Assembly: GCA_017409575.1 (NCBI GenBank)
Contig: JAFQSM010000089.1
Coordinates: 114,058-178,057 of the forward strand
Reading direction: 5' to 3'
Source: Clostridia bacterium
GTDB lineage: Bacteria > Bacillota > Clostridia > Monoglobales > Monoglobaceae
DNA length: 64,000 bases
This document shows positions 44,411 through 54,145 of the stretch, piece after piece; the first letter of the stretch is position 1; each line of letters starts with the position of its first letter. The notes under the pieces were generated by a model that saw nothing but the letters and a program-made list of their open reading frames with translations, was not told the DNA's origin and searched no databases. A program made the position numbers and the translations under genes.

Positions 44411-45346
44411 TTGACCCATACGCTTTTCGATGCTCATTGTGATACGATTTCTGCCATTTGTGACACAAGACAGGAACTCTTTGAAAACACCTGTCATATT
44501 GACCTTAAAAAGATGTCAAAGAATCAGCACATACAGTTTTTCGCCAGTTTTATTGATGCAAAAAACGACAGTTTGTCGCCTTTTAAGCGTGCCAATCAGC
44601 TTATAAATTATTATTATAAGCAAATCCGCAAAAACTCAAATCTGATTAGCCATTGCAATTCTGTTTTTGACATAAATACAGCTTTAGCTCAAAACAAAAC
44701 AGCGGCACTGCTTTCAATTGAGGGCGGAGAAGCGCTGGAGGGAAAGCTTGAAAATCTTTTTTACTTCTTTGACAGAGGGGTAAGAATGATGACATTGTGC
44801 TGGAATTATCAAAACGAATTATGTTCGGGCGTTGATGCACCGTGTGACAGCGGAATAACCGATTTTGGATTTGATGTTATAAGGCTTATGAACAAAATCG
44901 GTATGCTAATTGATGTCTCGCATATGTCCGAAAAGAGTTTCTGGTATACAATCGGAGCAACAAAAGCACCTGTGGTGGCATCGCATTCGAATATATTTTC
45001 GTTAAAAAGTCACAAGCGAAATTTGAGAAAAGAACAGATAGAAGCTGTTATCGAAAACAATGGTTGTATAGGAATAAACCTTTACACCGAGTTTTTAGGA
45101 GACAAAGCTTGCACAACCGATGATGTTTTGCGGCACGTTGAGTATATTTTGGAAATGGGCGGCGAGAATAATGTTGGTATAGGGACTGATTTTGATGGTA
45201 TGAGTTCATTGCCAAATGACATATCTTCAATCAAAGAGCTTGAAAAAATCCCCGAAGCGATGCTGAAAAGAGGTTATGACGAAGCTTTGGTAAAGAAAAT
45301 TACTCACACCAACTTTGTAAGAATTGTAAAAGATGTGGTTAAATAA
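44411..45346 (+). CDS. membrane dipeptidase family protein (M19)
   Basis: A 311-residue zinc dipeptidase of family M19. It begins LFDAHCDTI (His and Asp of the first metal site near residues 8-10), contains SIEGGEAL (Glu ligand), DVSHMSEKSFW, and ASHSN (His ligands), and ends GIGTDFDGM. Family members split dipeptides with a wide range of side chains. The start is TTG 44411, nine bases after GGGAGG. It is probably cotranscribed with the rplS group. Confidence 0.93.
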   Translation: MTHTLFDAHCDTISAICDTRQELFENTCHIDLKKMSKNQHIQFFASFIDAKNDSLSPFKRANQLINYYYKQIRKNSNLISHCNSVFDINTALAQNKTAALLSIEGGEALEGKLENLFYFFDRGVRMMTLCWNYQNELCSGVDAPCDSGITDFGFDVIRLMNKIGMLIDVSHMSEKSFWYTIGATKAPVVASHSNIFSLKSHKRNLRKEQIEAVIENNGCIGINLYTEFLGDKACTTDDVLRHVEYILEMGGENNVGIGTDFDGMSSLPNDISSIKELEKIPEAMLKRGYDEALVKKITHTNFVRIVKDVVK

Positions 45347-45360
45347 TTTCAATAAAATAC

Positions 45361-45389
45361 TTGAAATTTGTAATATTTTGTATTAAAAT
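45361..45389 (+). promoter_or_regulatory. promoter of the aminotransferase-proC cluster
   Basis: TTGAAA at 45361-45366 and TAAAAT at 45384-45389 with a 17 bp spacer. Confidence 0.7.
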
Positions 45390-45426
45390 GTAATTTAATA
45401 ATTTTTTAGAAATACGGAGGATCAAT

Positions 45427-46623
45427 ATGCAAACTTATATCTCAGAAATGGCACGTTCAATAAGCCCTTCTCCAACTTTGGCTTTGGATGCAAAATACAA
45501 ACAAATGAAAAAGGACGGAATCCCTGTTGTCGGATTTGGTGCAGGTGAACCAGATTTTGATACCCCCGATAATATAAAACAGGCGGCAATCAAAGCGATT
45601 GAAAACAATGTTACAAAGTATACTCCGGCATCGGGCACAGTTGAGCTTAAAAAAGCAATCTGCGAAAAGTTTAAGCGTGATCATGGCCTTGAATACGGAA
45701 TAGAAAATATAGTTGTAAGCAATGGCGGCAAGCACTCGCTTACTAATGTATTTATGGCAATCTGCGAAGAGGGCGACGAAGTTATTATTCCTGCACCGTT
45801 TTGGGTTAGCTATCCTGAAATGGTAAAGATGGCAGGCGGCGTTCCAAAGTTTTTGAATACTGCGGAAGAAAACAACTTCAAGTTTTCACCCGAAGAATTG
45901 GAAGCAGCTATCACATCTAAAACCCGTGCATTGGTTTTGAATACACCAAGCAACCCGACAGGTATGGTTTATTCAGAAGAAGACCTTAAAAAGATTGCAG
46001 AAATTGCAGTAAAACACGGCATCTATGTAGTTATGGATGAGATATATGAACAGCTTGTTTATGAAGGTCAACACAAAAACATTGCAACTTTCGGCGAAGA
46101 AATCAAAAATCTTACCATCACAGTAAACGGAATGGCAAAGGCGTATGCTATGACCGGATGGAGAATAGGATTTACGGCATCCAATGCGGCAGTTGCAAAG
46201 GCTATGTCAAACATCCAGAGCCATGCAACATCAAACCCTAACTCAATTGCACAGGCTGCATCGGTTGAAGCACTTCTGGGTGACCAGTCATCAATCGGGG
46301 TTATGCGTAAGGAGTATATAAAACGCCGCGATTATATGGTTGAAAGAATAAATTCAATAGACGGCATCAGCTGCAAAAAGCCAAACGGTGCATTTTATAT
46401 ATTTATGAATGTGAAAGAACTTCTCGGAACAGAGCATTATGGCAAAGTCTTTAATTCGGCTGCTGAGCTTTGTGACGATATTCTGGACCGTGCACTTGTT
46501 GCTATGGTGCCAAGCGAAGGCTTTGGTATAGACGGATATGTTCGTCTTTCGTACGCAACATCAATGGAAAACATAAAAGAAGGCCTTGACAGAATTGAAA
46601 AATATATTCGTCACGAATATTAA
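45427..46623 (+). CDS. aspC: class I aminotransferase (aspartate aminotransferase-like)
   Basis: A 398-residue PLP enzyme. The first part has GFGAGEPDFDTP (36-47) and NGGKHSL; NTPSNPTG binds the cofactor-substrate region, and the PLP lysine is in NGMAKAYAMTGWRIGF (about 233-248). This is the AspB/Thermus-type I-gamma aspartate aminotransferase. In this setting it could also use aromatic or prephenate-type substrates, so aspC is a family label. CGGAGG precedes ATG 45427, and proC follows 12 bp after. Confidence 0.92.
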   Translation: MQTYISEMARSISPSPTLALDAKYKQMKKDGIPVVGFGAGEPDFDTPDNIKQAAIKAIENNVTKYTPASGTVELKKAICEKFKRDHGLEYGIENIVVSNGGKHSLTNVFMAICEEGDEVIIPAPFWVSYPEMVKMAGGVPKFLNTAEENNFKFSPEELEAAITSKTRALVLNTPSNPTGMVYSEEDLKKIAEIAVKHGIYVVMDEIYEQLVYEGQHKNIATFGEEIKNLTITVNGMAKAYAMTGWRIGFTASNAAVAKAMSNIQSHATSNPNSIAQAASVEALLGDQSSIGVMRKEYIKRRDYMVERINSIDGISCKKPNGAFYIFMNVKELLGTEHYGKVFNSAAELCDDILDRALVAMVPSEGFGIDGYVRLSYATSMENIKEGLDRIEKYIRHEY

Positions 46624-46635
46624 AGGAGAATTTTG

Positions 46636-47433
46636 ATGAAAATTGGGTTTATCGGCTCGGGCAATATGGCATCTGCTTTGGCGAATGGCTTTATTTCGTC
46701 AAAAAAAGTTTTGCCCGGGGATGTATTTATAAGCAGCAGAACTGCCGAAACATTAGAAAAATGGGAAAATACAGGGGTAAATACCACTCTTGATAACAAG
46801 GTTGTCTGCCAGGAATGCGATTTTGTTATCTTTGCCGTAAAACCCAATGTTTTGCCGCTTGTTTTAAACGAAACAAAAGCCTTGTTAAAAAATAAGCTTG
46901 TTATTTCGATTGCGGCAGGAACTACCATCAAGACAATGGAAGGGATACTCGGGTCTGATGCAAAAATCATCAGATGTATGCCGAATACACCTGCACAAGT
47001 TGGCTGCGGAATGACAGTTATGGCGCCAAATTCTTTTGTTTCGCAAAGCGAGGCAGAAGAGGCAAGAGAATTGTTTGATTCGGTCGGCAGGGCAATAATT
47101 CTTGACGAAAAGTATATAAATGCGGCAACAGCTCTTCATGGAAGCAGCCCGGCTTATGTTTATATGATGATAGAAGCAATGGCGAACAGCGGTGTTAAGT
47201 ATGGAATCCCCAAAAATATCAGCATCGCTCTTGCTGCAAAGGCGGTTGAGGGTGCTGCAAAAATGGTTCTTGAAACCAATCGACATCCGGCAGAGCTTAA
47301 AGATGCGGTCTGCTCGCCGGGTGGCACAACTATTGCTGCTGTTATGGAGCTTGAAAATAATGGCTTTTTATCATCCATTTCATCAGCTATAGATGCGTGC
47401 ATCAAAAAAGCCGACGAAATGTCAAAAAATTAA
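46636..47433 (+). CDS. proC: pyrroline-5-carboxylate reductase
   Basis: A 265-residue P5C reductase, the last step of proline synthesis with NAD(P)H. It opens KIGFIGSGNMASALANGF (NAD fold, about 2-19) and contains IRCMPNTPAQVGCG and the C-terminal SPGGTTIAAVMELENNGF signature. ATG 46636 follows AAAGGAG. It is followed by a hairpin and spoIIM. Confidence 0.96.
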   Translation: MKIGFIGSGNMASALANGFISSKKVLPGDVFISSRTAETLEKWENTGVNTTLDNKVVCQECDFVIFAVKPNVLPLVLNETKALLKNKLVISIAAGTTIKTMEGILGSDAKIIRCMPNTPAQVGCGMTVMAPNSFVSQSEAEEARELFDSVGRAIILDEKYINAATALHGSSPAYVYMMIEAMANSGVKYGIPKNISIALAAKAVEGAAKMVLETNRHPAELKDAVCSPGGTTIAAVMELENNGFLSSISSAIDACIKKADEMSKN

Positions 47434-47459
47434 ATTCATATTTATAAAAAAAAATCATA

Positions 47460-47491
47460 CCCTTAGTAAAAGAGGACAAGTTTACTAAGGG
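47460..47491 (+). promoter_or_regulatory. hairpin hiding the spoIIM ribosome site
   Basis: CCCTTAGTAAA (47460-47470) pairs with TTTACTAAGGG (47481-47491). The right arm is the AGGGGG Shine-Dalgarno of spoIIM. There is no T-run, so it is more likely a translation control element than a terminator. Confidence 0.5.
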
Positions 47492-47500
47492 GGAATGGTT

Positions 47501-48145
47501 TTGAAAAGACTAAACATAAAAAAATATATTTCGGATATTTTTTTAAGGAATAAATGGCAATTTTTAATTGTTTTTTTGAGCTTGTTTTCAGGGATATTAT
47601 TTGGCACTTATTTTTCGAGTTCAATGAATCAGGAAACTGCCGATGCTATGGACAAGTACATAAACAATTTTGTATCTGCATACAATCTTCAGTCTGCAAA
47701 CGCAGGTGAAGTATTCAAATTCTCGGTCTACAATAATATAAAAATAATTATTTTTATATGGATTTCGGGTCTTTGGGTTGGATTTTTGCCTGTCAACTTG
47801 ATTCAAATCGGGGCAAAAGGCTACAAGCTTGGATTTTCTGTCACTTTACTAGTCAAGAGCTTTGGTGTAAAGGGAATAGCGTTTTCGACAATTTCATCCG
47901 CTTCGCAAATTTTCATTATGATTCCGGCACTAATTTTATATTCAGTCTTTAACATAAATTTTTCATTTTTTCAAAAGCATTCAAGGTTTACAAATTTGTC
48001 TGCTGTTTTTAAAAATGAATTTTATATAAAAAACTTGTTATATCTTGCAGCGATAATTATCTTATCAGTTTTTGTTTCTTTTCTTGACGCATACATCATA
48101 CCACAAGTTTTAAAACCAATTTGCTCCATATGGGGAAAATATTAA
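47501..48145 (+). CDS. spoIIM: stage II sporulation protein M
   Basis: A 214-residue membrane protein with several helices (for example FLIVFLSLFSGILFG and IFIWISGLWVGFLP). SpoIIM works with SpoIID and SpoIIP to move the engulfing membrane around the forespore. The start is taken as TTG 47501, nine bases after AGGGGG; an ATG six bases earlier is too close to the site. A hairpin covers the ribosome site. xerD starts 14 bp later. Confidence 0.93.
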   Translation: MKRLNIKKYISDIFLRNKWQFLIVFLSLFSGILFGTYFSSSMNQETADAMDKYINNFVSAYNLQSANAGEVFKFSVYNNIKIIIFIWISGLWVGFLPVNLIQIGAKGYKLGFSVTLLVKSFGVKGIAFSTISSASQIFIMIPALILYSVFNINFSFFQKHSRFTNLSAVFKNEFYIKNLLYLAAIIILSVFVSFLDAYIIPQVLKPICSIWGKY

Positions 48146-48159
48146 CAAAGGAAAGCTAT

Positions 48160-49062
48160 ATGAAAGAACTAATCCAAAACTATTTTGAGTTTCTTGTCAA
48201 AACCAAGAAAACCTCAGAAAACACTCTTTTGTCATACAAGAGGGACATAAACAAATATGCGTGTTTTCTTGAAAACGCAAAAATAAATATAAAGGCTGCA
48301 ACAGGGACAACCATTCTTGATTATTTGATGAATCTGCAAAAGGATGGCAAATCAGCGGCTACTGTTTCGCGAAATCTTGCGTCAATCCGTTCTCTTTACA
48401 GATTTTTTCTTAATGAACAAATAATCAAAAAAGACCCGACACTCAATATCCACTCGCTGAAAATGGAAAAGAAATTACCCGAAGTTTTAAGCGGTGAAGA
48501 AATCGAGCGTCTTCTTATGCAACCTGATACTTCGGATTTTAAAGGTTGTCGCGACAAAGCTATGCTTGAACTGTTGTATGCGACCGGCATGCGTGTAAGC
48601 GAGATGCTTGAACTCAAAATTTCGGATGTTGATATGAATATTGGTTACATAAATTGCAACAAAGACAAAAAACTCAGGGTAATCCCGGTTTATTCAATTG
48701 CAAAGCAGGCAATAAAGGACTATATCGAACTTGCAAGACCTCATATGCTCAAGAACAATCAAAAAGAAACTACACTTTTTGTAAACTGCAATGGCAGCAA
48801 AATGACAAGACAGGGATTTTGGAAGCTACTTAAAAAATATGCCCTTTCAGCAAATATAATCAAGGACATTACTCCGCACACCCTGAGGCACTCGTTTGCC
48901 ACTCACTTGATTGAAAATGGTGCAGACCTAAAGTCTGTTCAGGAAATGCTTGGACACACCGATATTTCTTCGACCCAAGTATATGCACAGGTGGTAAAAC
49001 ATCACCTGCAGGATGTTTACAAAAGTACTCATCCGCGTGCAAGAAAAAAACAAACTGTTTAA
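48160..49062 (+). CDS. xerD: tyrosine recombinase XerD
   Basis: A 300-residue tyrosine recombinase. The start is ATG 48160 (MKELIQNYFEFL) after AAAGGAAA. A SAM-like core-binding domain (1-85) precedes the catalytic domain, with catalytic Arg in ATGMRVSEML (about 148), HTLRHSFATHL (about 240-250), and the Tyr nucleophile in LGHTDISSTQVYAQV. It resolves chromosome dimers with XerC or as the only Xer. It follows spoIIM as in many Clostridia. Confidence 0.93.
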   Translation: MKELIQNYFEFLVKTKKTSENTLLSYKRDINKYACFLENAKINIKAATGTTILDYLMNLQKDGKSAATVSRNLASIRSLYRFFLNEQIIKKDPTLNIHSLKMEKKLPEVLSGEEIERLLMQPDTSDFKGCRDKAMLELLYATGMRVSEMLELKISDVDMNIGYINCNKDKKLRVIPVYSIAKQAIKDYIELARPHMLKNNQKETTLFVNCNGSKMTRQGFWKLLKKYALSANIIKDITPHTLRHSFATHLIENGADLKSVQEMLGHTDISSTQVYAQVVKHHLQDVYKSTHPRARKKQTV

Positions 49063-49065
49063 GCA

Positions 49066-49098
49066 AACCAAAAGGACCTTTTAAGGTCCTTTTATTTG
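49066..49098. terminator. bidirectional terminator between xerD and sigK
   Basis: AAAAGGACCTT and AAGGTCCTTTT form a palindromic stem with T- and A-runs on both sides. Confidence 0.85.
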
Positions 49099-49100
49099 TT

Positions 49101-49790
49101 TTAATCATCACAAATTCCGCTCCGCAGTTTTTCTATAGCCTTTTTTTCAATTCGCGAGACATATGACCGCGAGATGTTCATAACTTTAGCAACCTCTGCT
49201 TGGGTCCATTCTTTTCCGTTGCCAAGACCATACCGGAGGTGAATGATTTCTTTTTCGCGTTCGTCGAGCTTTGAATTTATGTTTTCATAAAGTTTTTTTA
49301 TCTGTTCTTTTGTGTCTATTTCACGAATAACATCCTCTTCATCAGCACCTATGATATCCATAAGAAGTATTTGGTTGCCCTCTTTATCGGTCCCTATCGG
49401 GTCGCTCAGCGACACATCCCCCTGAGATTTTTTGTTTGCCCGCATAAGCATCAGAATTTCGTTTTCGATACATCTTGCGGCGTATGTGGCAAGGCGAGTG
49501 CCTTTGGATGCATCAAAACTGTTTATTCCTTTGATAAGCCCGATGGTACCAAGTGAAATCAAATCTTCGTTGTCTCGGATACTTGCTGAATATTTTTTTG
49601 CAATATGTACAACCAATCTCAGATTATGTTCAATAAGTTTATTTCGCGCATCTGTGTCGCCTTGTTGCATCAGTTTTATATATTCTTTTTCCTCGGCAGA
49701 AGTAAGCGGTTTGGGAAATGCGTTGTTCCCGGACATAAAGGAAATAAGAAAAATAATAGACTGCATCATTGTATCAAATATGCCAAGCAT
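49101..49790 (-). CDS. sigK: sporulation sigma factor SigK, uninterrupted
   Basis: A 229-residue sigma-70 family factor for the late mother cell. The N-terminal pro-sequence-like hydrophobic stretch (MQSIIFLISFMSGNNAFPKP, start at 9-20) precedes region 2 (NLRLVVHIAKKY, DLISLGTIGLIKGINSFD) and region 4 (WTQAEVAKVMNISRSYVSRIEKKAIEKLR). The full length and the intact 2-to-4 link show that there is no skin element in this gene. GGGGG lies before ATG 49790. It stands alone on the minus strand between a shared terminator and mutS2. Confidence 0.96.
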   Translation of the reverse strand: MLGIFDTMMQSIIFLISFMSGNNAFPKPLTSAEEKEYIKLMQQGDTDARNKLIEHNLRLVVHIAKKYSASIRDNEDLISLGTIGLIKGINSFDASKGTRLATYAARCIENEILMLMRANKKSQGDVSLSDPIGTDKEGNQILLMDIIGADEEDVIREIDTKEQIKKLYENINSKLDEREKEIIHLRYGLGNGKEWTQAEVAKVMNISRSYVSRIEKKAIEKLRSGICDD

Positions 49791-49904
49791 TGATATATGC
49801 CCCCCAAAAATTAACTCTCAGCACCGAAACTAATTGTTTAAGGCTGTGCATAGACTATTATTATGTTTTTTGGGCTTGACTCGTGCAAGTACACACAAAA
49901 TAAT

Positions 49905-49933
49905 TTGCAATATGTTTTGATATGTGATAATAT
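49905..49933 (+). promoter_or_regulatory. mutS2 promoter
   Basis: TTGCAA at 49905-49910 and TAATAT at 49928-49933 with a 17 bp spacer. Confidence 0.7.
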
Positions 49934-49969
49934 ATAAATATATTTTTTAATGATAAGGATACTTGATAT

Positions 49970-52336
49970 ATGGAAGAAAAAACACTTAAAACCCTTGAAT
50001 TTGACAAAATATGTGATATGTTGTCTGAGATTTGCACAAATGATGAAACCAAAAACAAAGCAAAGGAATTGCTCCCTGAATGCGACCTGGTTTCTGTGAA
50101 CAAATTACTGTCCCAAACCGACGCAGCATTTGTTTCTTTGTGCAAATTTGGTGCACCACAGATTTCGCGGGTTTCTTCTGTTTTGGCATCTTTAAAGCGT
50201 ATTGAAATTGGAGGAGTACTTTCCTCGGTAGAACTTTTAAATATCGCAGCAGTTTTAAGATGCGCTGAAAATCTCAAAAAATATGGTGAACAGGTAAGCA
50301 ATCTTGAAGAGTTTTTTGCGCCTTTGGTCCCTTGCAAAGAACTTGAAAAACAGATATCCACTTCGATAATTGCTGAGAATGAGTTCTCGGACAATGCAAG
50401 CCCCGAACTTTTTGATATACGCCGAAAAATTCATCGGGCTGGTGAAAAAATAAAAGACTCACTCAATCAGATGATACATTCGCCGCATTATCTTAAGTTT
50501 TTGCAGGACCCTATTGTAACACTTCGAAATGACAGATATGTTGTACCTGTAAAAGCCGAGCATCGCGGAGATGTGCCGGGAATCGTGCACGATATGTCAG
50601 CATCGGGAGGAACACTTTTCGTCGAACCATCAAGCGTGGTTGATGCAAATAATCAACTCAGAGAGCTTTATGCAAAAGAAAAGGCTGAAATAGAAAAAAT
50701 TCTTTTTGATTTAACCGCAAAAGCGGCAGAAGCTTCTGAGTTCATAAAATACAACTATGAATCAATAATTGACATAGACTTTGTGTTTGCAAAAGCAAAG
50801 CTTTCTGTCTCGCAAAAAGCAGTATGTCCCAAAATGAATGATGAGGGCAAGATTGTTATAAAAAGAGGCAGACATCCGCTTATTGATTCAAAAAAGGTTG
50901 TTCCTCAGGATATAAGTATTGGCGACACATTTGATACGCTTGTGGTCACTGGTCCCAATACCGGTGGAAAAACTGTTGTTCTGAAAACAGTCGGGCTCTT
51001 TACAATTATGGCACAGGCAGGACTTCATATTCCTGCAGCAGAGGGAACAGTACTTGCTGTTTTTGACGGTGTTTATGCCGATATTGGTGACGAACAAAGT
51101 ATCGAGCAAAGCCTCAGTACTTTTTCAGCTCATATGACGAATATCGTTCATATCCTTGACAAATTTACTGATAAATCTCTTATTCTTTTTGACGAACTTG
51201 GTGCAGGTACCGACCCTGTCGAGGGTGCGGCTATTGCTAATGCTATTTTGGAATATGTAAAAAATATAGGGGCAAAAACCGTTGCAACAACACATTACAG
51301 CGAGCTTAAGCTTTATGCTCTTTCAACGCCAAGGGTCGAAAACGCTTCGTGTGAATTTGATATAAACACATTAAGCCCTACTTACAAGCTGCTTATTGGT
51401 ATTCCGGGAAAAAGTAATGCTTTTGCCATTTCAAAAAAGCTTGGACTTTCTGAAGTCATAATTGAAAATTCAAAACAGCTTCTTACAAAAGAAACTGTTA
51501 AGTTTGAGGATGTGCTTGCAAGCATTGAAGAAAACCGAAAAAAATCCGAAAGAGCAAAAATAAAGCAGGAACAAATGAAAAACGAAATAGCTCAGCTCAG
51601 GGCTGAACTTAAAAACGAACGACGAAAGCTGGAAAACGAGCGGGCGAAAATTTTGGAGAAAGCAAACAAAAAAGCTGAAGATATTTTGCAGAAAACAAAG
51701 GAAGAAACCGACGAAATTGTAGCCGCTATGCGTGAACTTAAAGCGAAAAGTGACGAAAAAGAAGCGCTTAAAGCAATGGAGGAGGTTAAAAAAGAACTTA
51801 ATATAAAGATTAAGAACAAGAAAAAGTCTCCCACACAACCAAAACCGCAGAAAGGCGTCAAAGTAAACATCAACTCGCTTAAGCCCGGCATGTCTGTCCT
51901 GATTGTTGATATAAACGAAAAAGGAAACATACTGAGCATAGACAAAAAATCCGAAACAGCGATTGTTCAGATGGGAATTATGAAGACAACTGCAAAACTT
52001 TCTAATCTTGTTATAATAGAGGATGAGACTAAGAAAAATCTTATGCGTTTTGTTCCTCAAAAAAATGTAAGCGGAAGTACCAAAATCGCAAAAACCGAAA
52101 TTGACCTTCGCGGTATGATGCTTGAAGAAGCGCTTATGGAAGCAGACCTTTATTTAGACCAGGCGTGCCTTTCGGGACTTTCTTCGGTTACACTTATACA
52201 CGGAAAAGGAACAGGTACCCTAAGAAACGGAATTCAGGAAATGCTGAGACGCCATCCCCATGTAAAATCATTCAGGATCGGCAAATATGGAGAAGGGGAA
52301 AACGGGGTTACTGTGGTTGAACTTAAAAACAGTTAA
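49970..52336 (+). CDS. mutS2: endonuclease MutS2
   Basis: A 788-residue MutS2. The MutS-like core has Walker A VTGPNTGGKTVVLKTVG (about 325-341), DELGAGTDPVEG (Walker B and signature) and ATTHYSELK. A long coiled-coil (about 515-625) leads to a C-terminal Smr endonuclease domain with IDLRGMMLEEA (about 705-715) and HGKGTGTLRNGI. MutS2 acts on branched DNA and, in Bacillus, on stalled ribosomes as MutS2/RqcU. Length and domains are complete. Confidence 0.96.
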   Translation: MEEKTLKTLEFDKICDMLSEICTNDETKNKAKELLPECDLVSVNKLLSQTDAAFVSLCKFGAPQISRVSSVLASLKRIEIGGVLSSVELLNIAAVLRCAENLKKYGEQVSNLEEFFAPLVPCKELEKQISTSIIAENEFSDNASPELFDIRRKIHRAGEKIKDSLNQMIHSPHYLKFLQDPIVTLRNDRYVVPVKAEHRGDVPGIVHDMSASGGTLFVEPSSVVDANNQLRELYAKEKAEIEKILFDLTAKAAEASEFIKYNYESIIDIDFVFAKAKLSVSQKAVCPKMNDEGKIVIKRGRHPLIDSKKVVPQDISIGDTFDTLVVTGPNTGGKTVVLKTVGLFTIMAQAGLHIPAAEGTVLAVFDGVYADIGDEQSIEQSLSTFSAHMTNIVHILDKFTDKSLILFDELGAGTDPVEGAAIANAILEYVKNIGAKTVATTHYSELKLYALSTPRVENASCEFDINTLSPTYKLLIGIPGKSNAFAISKKLGLSEVIIENSKQLLTKETVKFEDVLASIEENRKKSERAKIKQEQMKNEIAQLRAELKNERRKLENERAKILEKANKKAEDILQKTKEETDEIVAAMRELKAKSDEKEALKAMEEVKKELNIKIKNKKKSPTQPKPQKGVKVNINSLKPGMSVLIVDINEKGNILSIDKKSETAIVQMGIMKTTAKLSNLVIIEDETKKNLMRFVPQKNVSGSTKIAKTEIDLRGMMLEEALMEADLYLDQACLSGLSSVTLIHGKGTGTLRNGIQEMLRRHPHVKSFRIGKYGEGENGVTVVELKNS

Positions 52337-52372
52337 ACTTTATCGAAAATTTGCATAAATTATAAAAAAGTG

Positions 52373-52401
52373 TTGTTTTTTTGCTGAAATTGTGATAGAA
52401 T
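52373..52401 (+). promoter_or_regulatory. recJ-relA cluster promoter
   Basis: TTGTTT at 52373-52378 and TAGAAT at 52396-52401 with a 17 bp spacer. Confidence 0.55.
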
Positions 52402-52435
52402 GTCAGTTAAAGAATTAACATTATGGGTGATAATT

Positions 52436-54142
52436 ATGTTACAAAGAAATTGGTTGCTTAAAGAATTTGACAAAAACAGAGTTATTGAGATTTCTAAGGA
52501 GTTTCAAATATCTCCGCTTACTTCAATAATCCTTTACAACAGGGGGATTACCGAAAGTAAAGAGATTGCAGAATTTTTGAATTGCAGTCTTGAAAATCTT
52601 CATGACCCATATCTCTTAAAAGATATGGACAAAGCGGTAAGTCGAGTTAAACAGGCAAAAGAAAACAACGAAAAAATTACAATATATGGCGATTATGATG
52701 TTGATGGCATAACAAGTATTGCCATACTTTATAAGCATCTTACACATCTTGGATTTGATGTTGATTATTATGTTCCTGACCGAATTCAGGAGGGCTATGG
52801 CGTAAACCGTGACGCATTGGACAAAATAAAGGCAAGCGGGACAAAAGTATTGATTACTGTTGATACCGGTATTACAGCTGTAGAAGAAACAGAATATGCC
52901 AAGAGCATAGGAATGGATATAATCATTACAGACCATCACGAATGTAAAGAAAAAATCCCCGAAGCTTATGCTGCAATTGACCCCAAAAGAAAAGATTGCA
53001 AGTATCCTTTCAAAAATCTTGCAGGTGTTGGCGTTGCTTTCAAGTTTATTCAGGCTCTTGATGAACAAAGTACAGTTTCTCAGCTTATGGATAAATACGC
53101 TGACCTTATATCTCTTGGTACAGTTGCTGATATTTCGCCTCTTGTTGACGAAAACAGAATTATGGTTACCGAAGGTCTTAAAAAATTCAAAACGACCGAA
53201 AATATTGGCCTCAAAGCGCTTATTGATGTTTCTATTACCAACAACAAAGCAATTACAACCTCTACAATCGGTTATACAATTGCACCGCGAATCAATGCAA
53301 GTGGCCGTCTTGGTTGTGCAACAAGAAGTGTAGAGATGTTTTTGACCGATGATATGGCAAAGGCTCGCGAGCTTGCCGAGGGACTGTGTGAAGAAAATAC
53401 CATCAGACAGCAAACCGAGCAAAAAATGTTCACGGAAGCTATTGAATATATCGAAAACAACCCTCAGATTAAGAACGACCAGATTTTGATTATACCTCAC
53501 CAAAACTGGCATCACGGTATTGTTGGTATAGTTTCGTCAAAAATTACCGAAAAGTTCTACAAACCATCAATTCTTTTTGCAATTGACGGAGACGAGGCAA
53601 AGGGTTCGGGACGAAGCATCAGCGGATACAACCTTTTTGAAGCTCTTGAAAATTGCGGTGACCTTTTGGAAAAATTCGGCGGTCACGAGCTTGCAGCAGG
53701 ACTTTCAATCAAAACCGAAAAAATTGAGGAATTCCGTGAAGCTATCAACAAAAATGCTGCTTTAAAAATTGATGAAAAGGCAATGGCTCCAACTGTTTCG
53801 ATTGATGCGGTAATTAAGCCGACATACATCACATTTGAGACTGTTGATGAGATAAACCGGCTTCAGCCTTTTGGCGTAGAAAATCCTTCGCCGATTTTTG
53901 CAGTCAAGGGTATAAAAATTCACAAAATCAGCACAATGAGTGAGAATAAGCATCTTAGAATGACACTTCTTAAAGATGGTAAATTCCTTGATTCTGTTGG
54001 ATTTGGTATGGGCGAATATTATAATTATCTTAAAGAGGGCGACTTTATAAATGTTGCCTTTGGCCTTGATATAAATGATTATAAAGGATATAAGAATGTC
54101 CAGCTTATTTTAAAAGACATAAAACTTGCGGAAGTGAACTAA
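52436..54142 (+). CDS. recJ: single-stranded-DNA exonuclease RecJ
   Basis: A 568-residue DHH-family 5'-3' exonuclease for single-stranded DNA in recombination and repair. Motifs: IYGDYDVDGITSIAIL (metal site I, about 81-96), DTGITA, TDHHE (about 165-169), and the C-terminal GGHELAAGLS. The start is ATG 52436 after GGGTGA; earlier in-frame starts have no ribosome site. It is followed four bases later by relA. Confidence 0.94.
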   Translation: MLQRNWLLKEFDKNRVIEISKEFQISPLTSIILYNRGITESKEIAEFLNCSLENLHDPYLLKDMDKAVSRVKQAKENNEKITIYGDYDVDGITSIAILYKHLTHLGFDVDYYVPDRIQEGYGVNRDALDKIKASGTKVLITVDTGITAVEETEYAKSIGMDIIITDHHECKEKIPEAYAAIDPKRKDCKYPFKNLAGVGVAFKFIQALDEQSTVSQLMDKYADLISLGTVADISPLVDENRIMVTEGLKKFKTTENIGLKALIDVSITNNKAITTSTIGYTIAPRINASGRLGCATRSVEMFLTDDMAKARELAEGLCEENTIRQQTEQKMFTEAIEYIENNPQIKNDQILIIPHQNWHHGIVGIVSSKITEKFYKPSILFAIDGDEAKGSGRSISGYNLFEALENCGDLLEKFGGHELAAGLSIKTEKIEEFREAINKNAALKIDEKAMAPTVSIDAVIKPTYITFETVDEINRLQPFGVENPSPIFAVKGIKIHKISTMSENKHLRMTLLKDGKFLDSVGFGMGEYYNYLKEGDFINVAFGLDINDYKGYKNVQLILKDIKLAEVN

Positions 54143-54145
54143 CTT

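Noticed and set aside
47460..47491. Hairpin before spoIIM as a terminator
   Set aside because: There is no T-run after the stem and the right arm holds the ribosome site.
49101..49790. sigK as the gene carrying a skin element
   Set aside because: The reading frame covers regions 2 and 4 without a gap and has the normal length.
52616..53515. Long minus-strand open frame inside recJ (299 codons)
   Set aside because: It has no ribosome site, is rich in Cys, Ile and Asn, and lies wholly inside the recJ coding frame on the other strand, which has clear DHH motifs.
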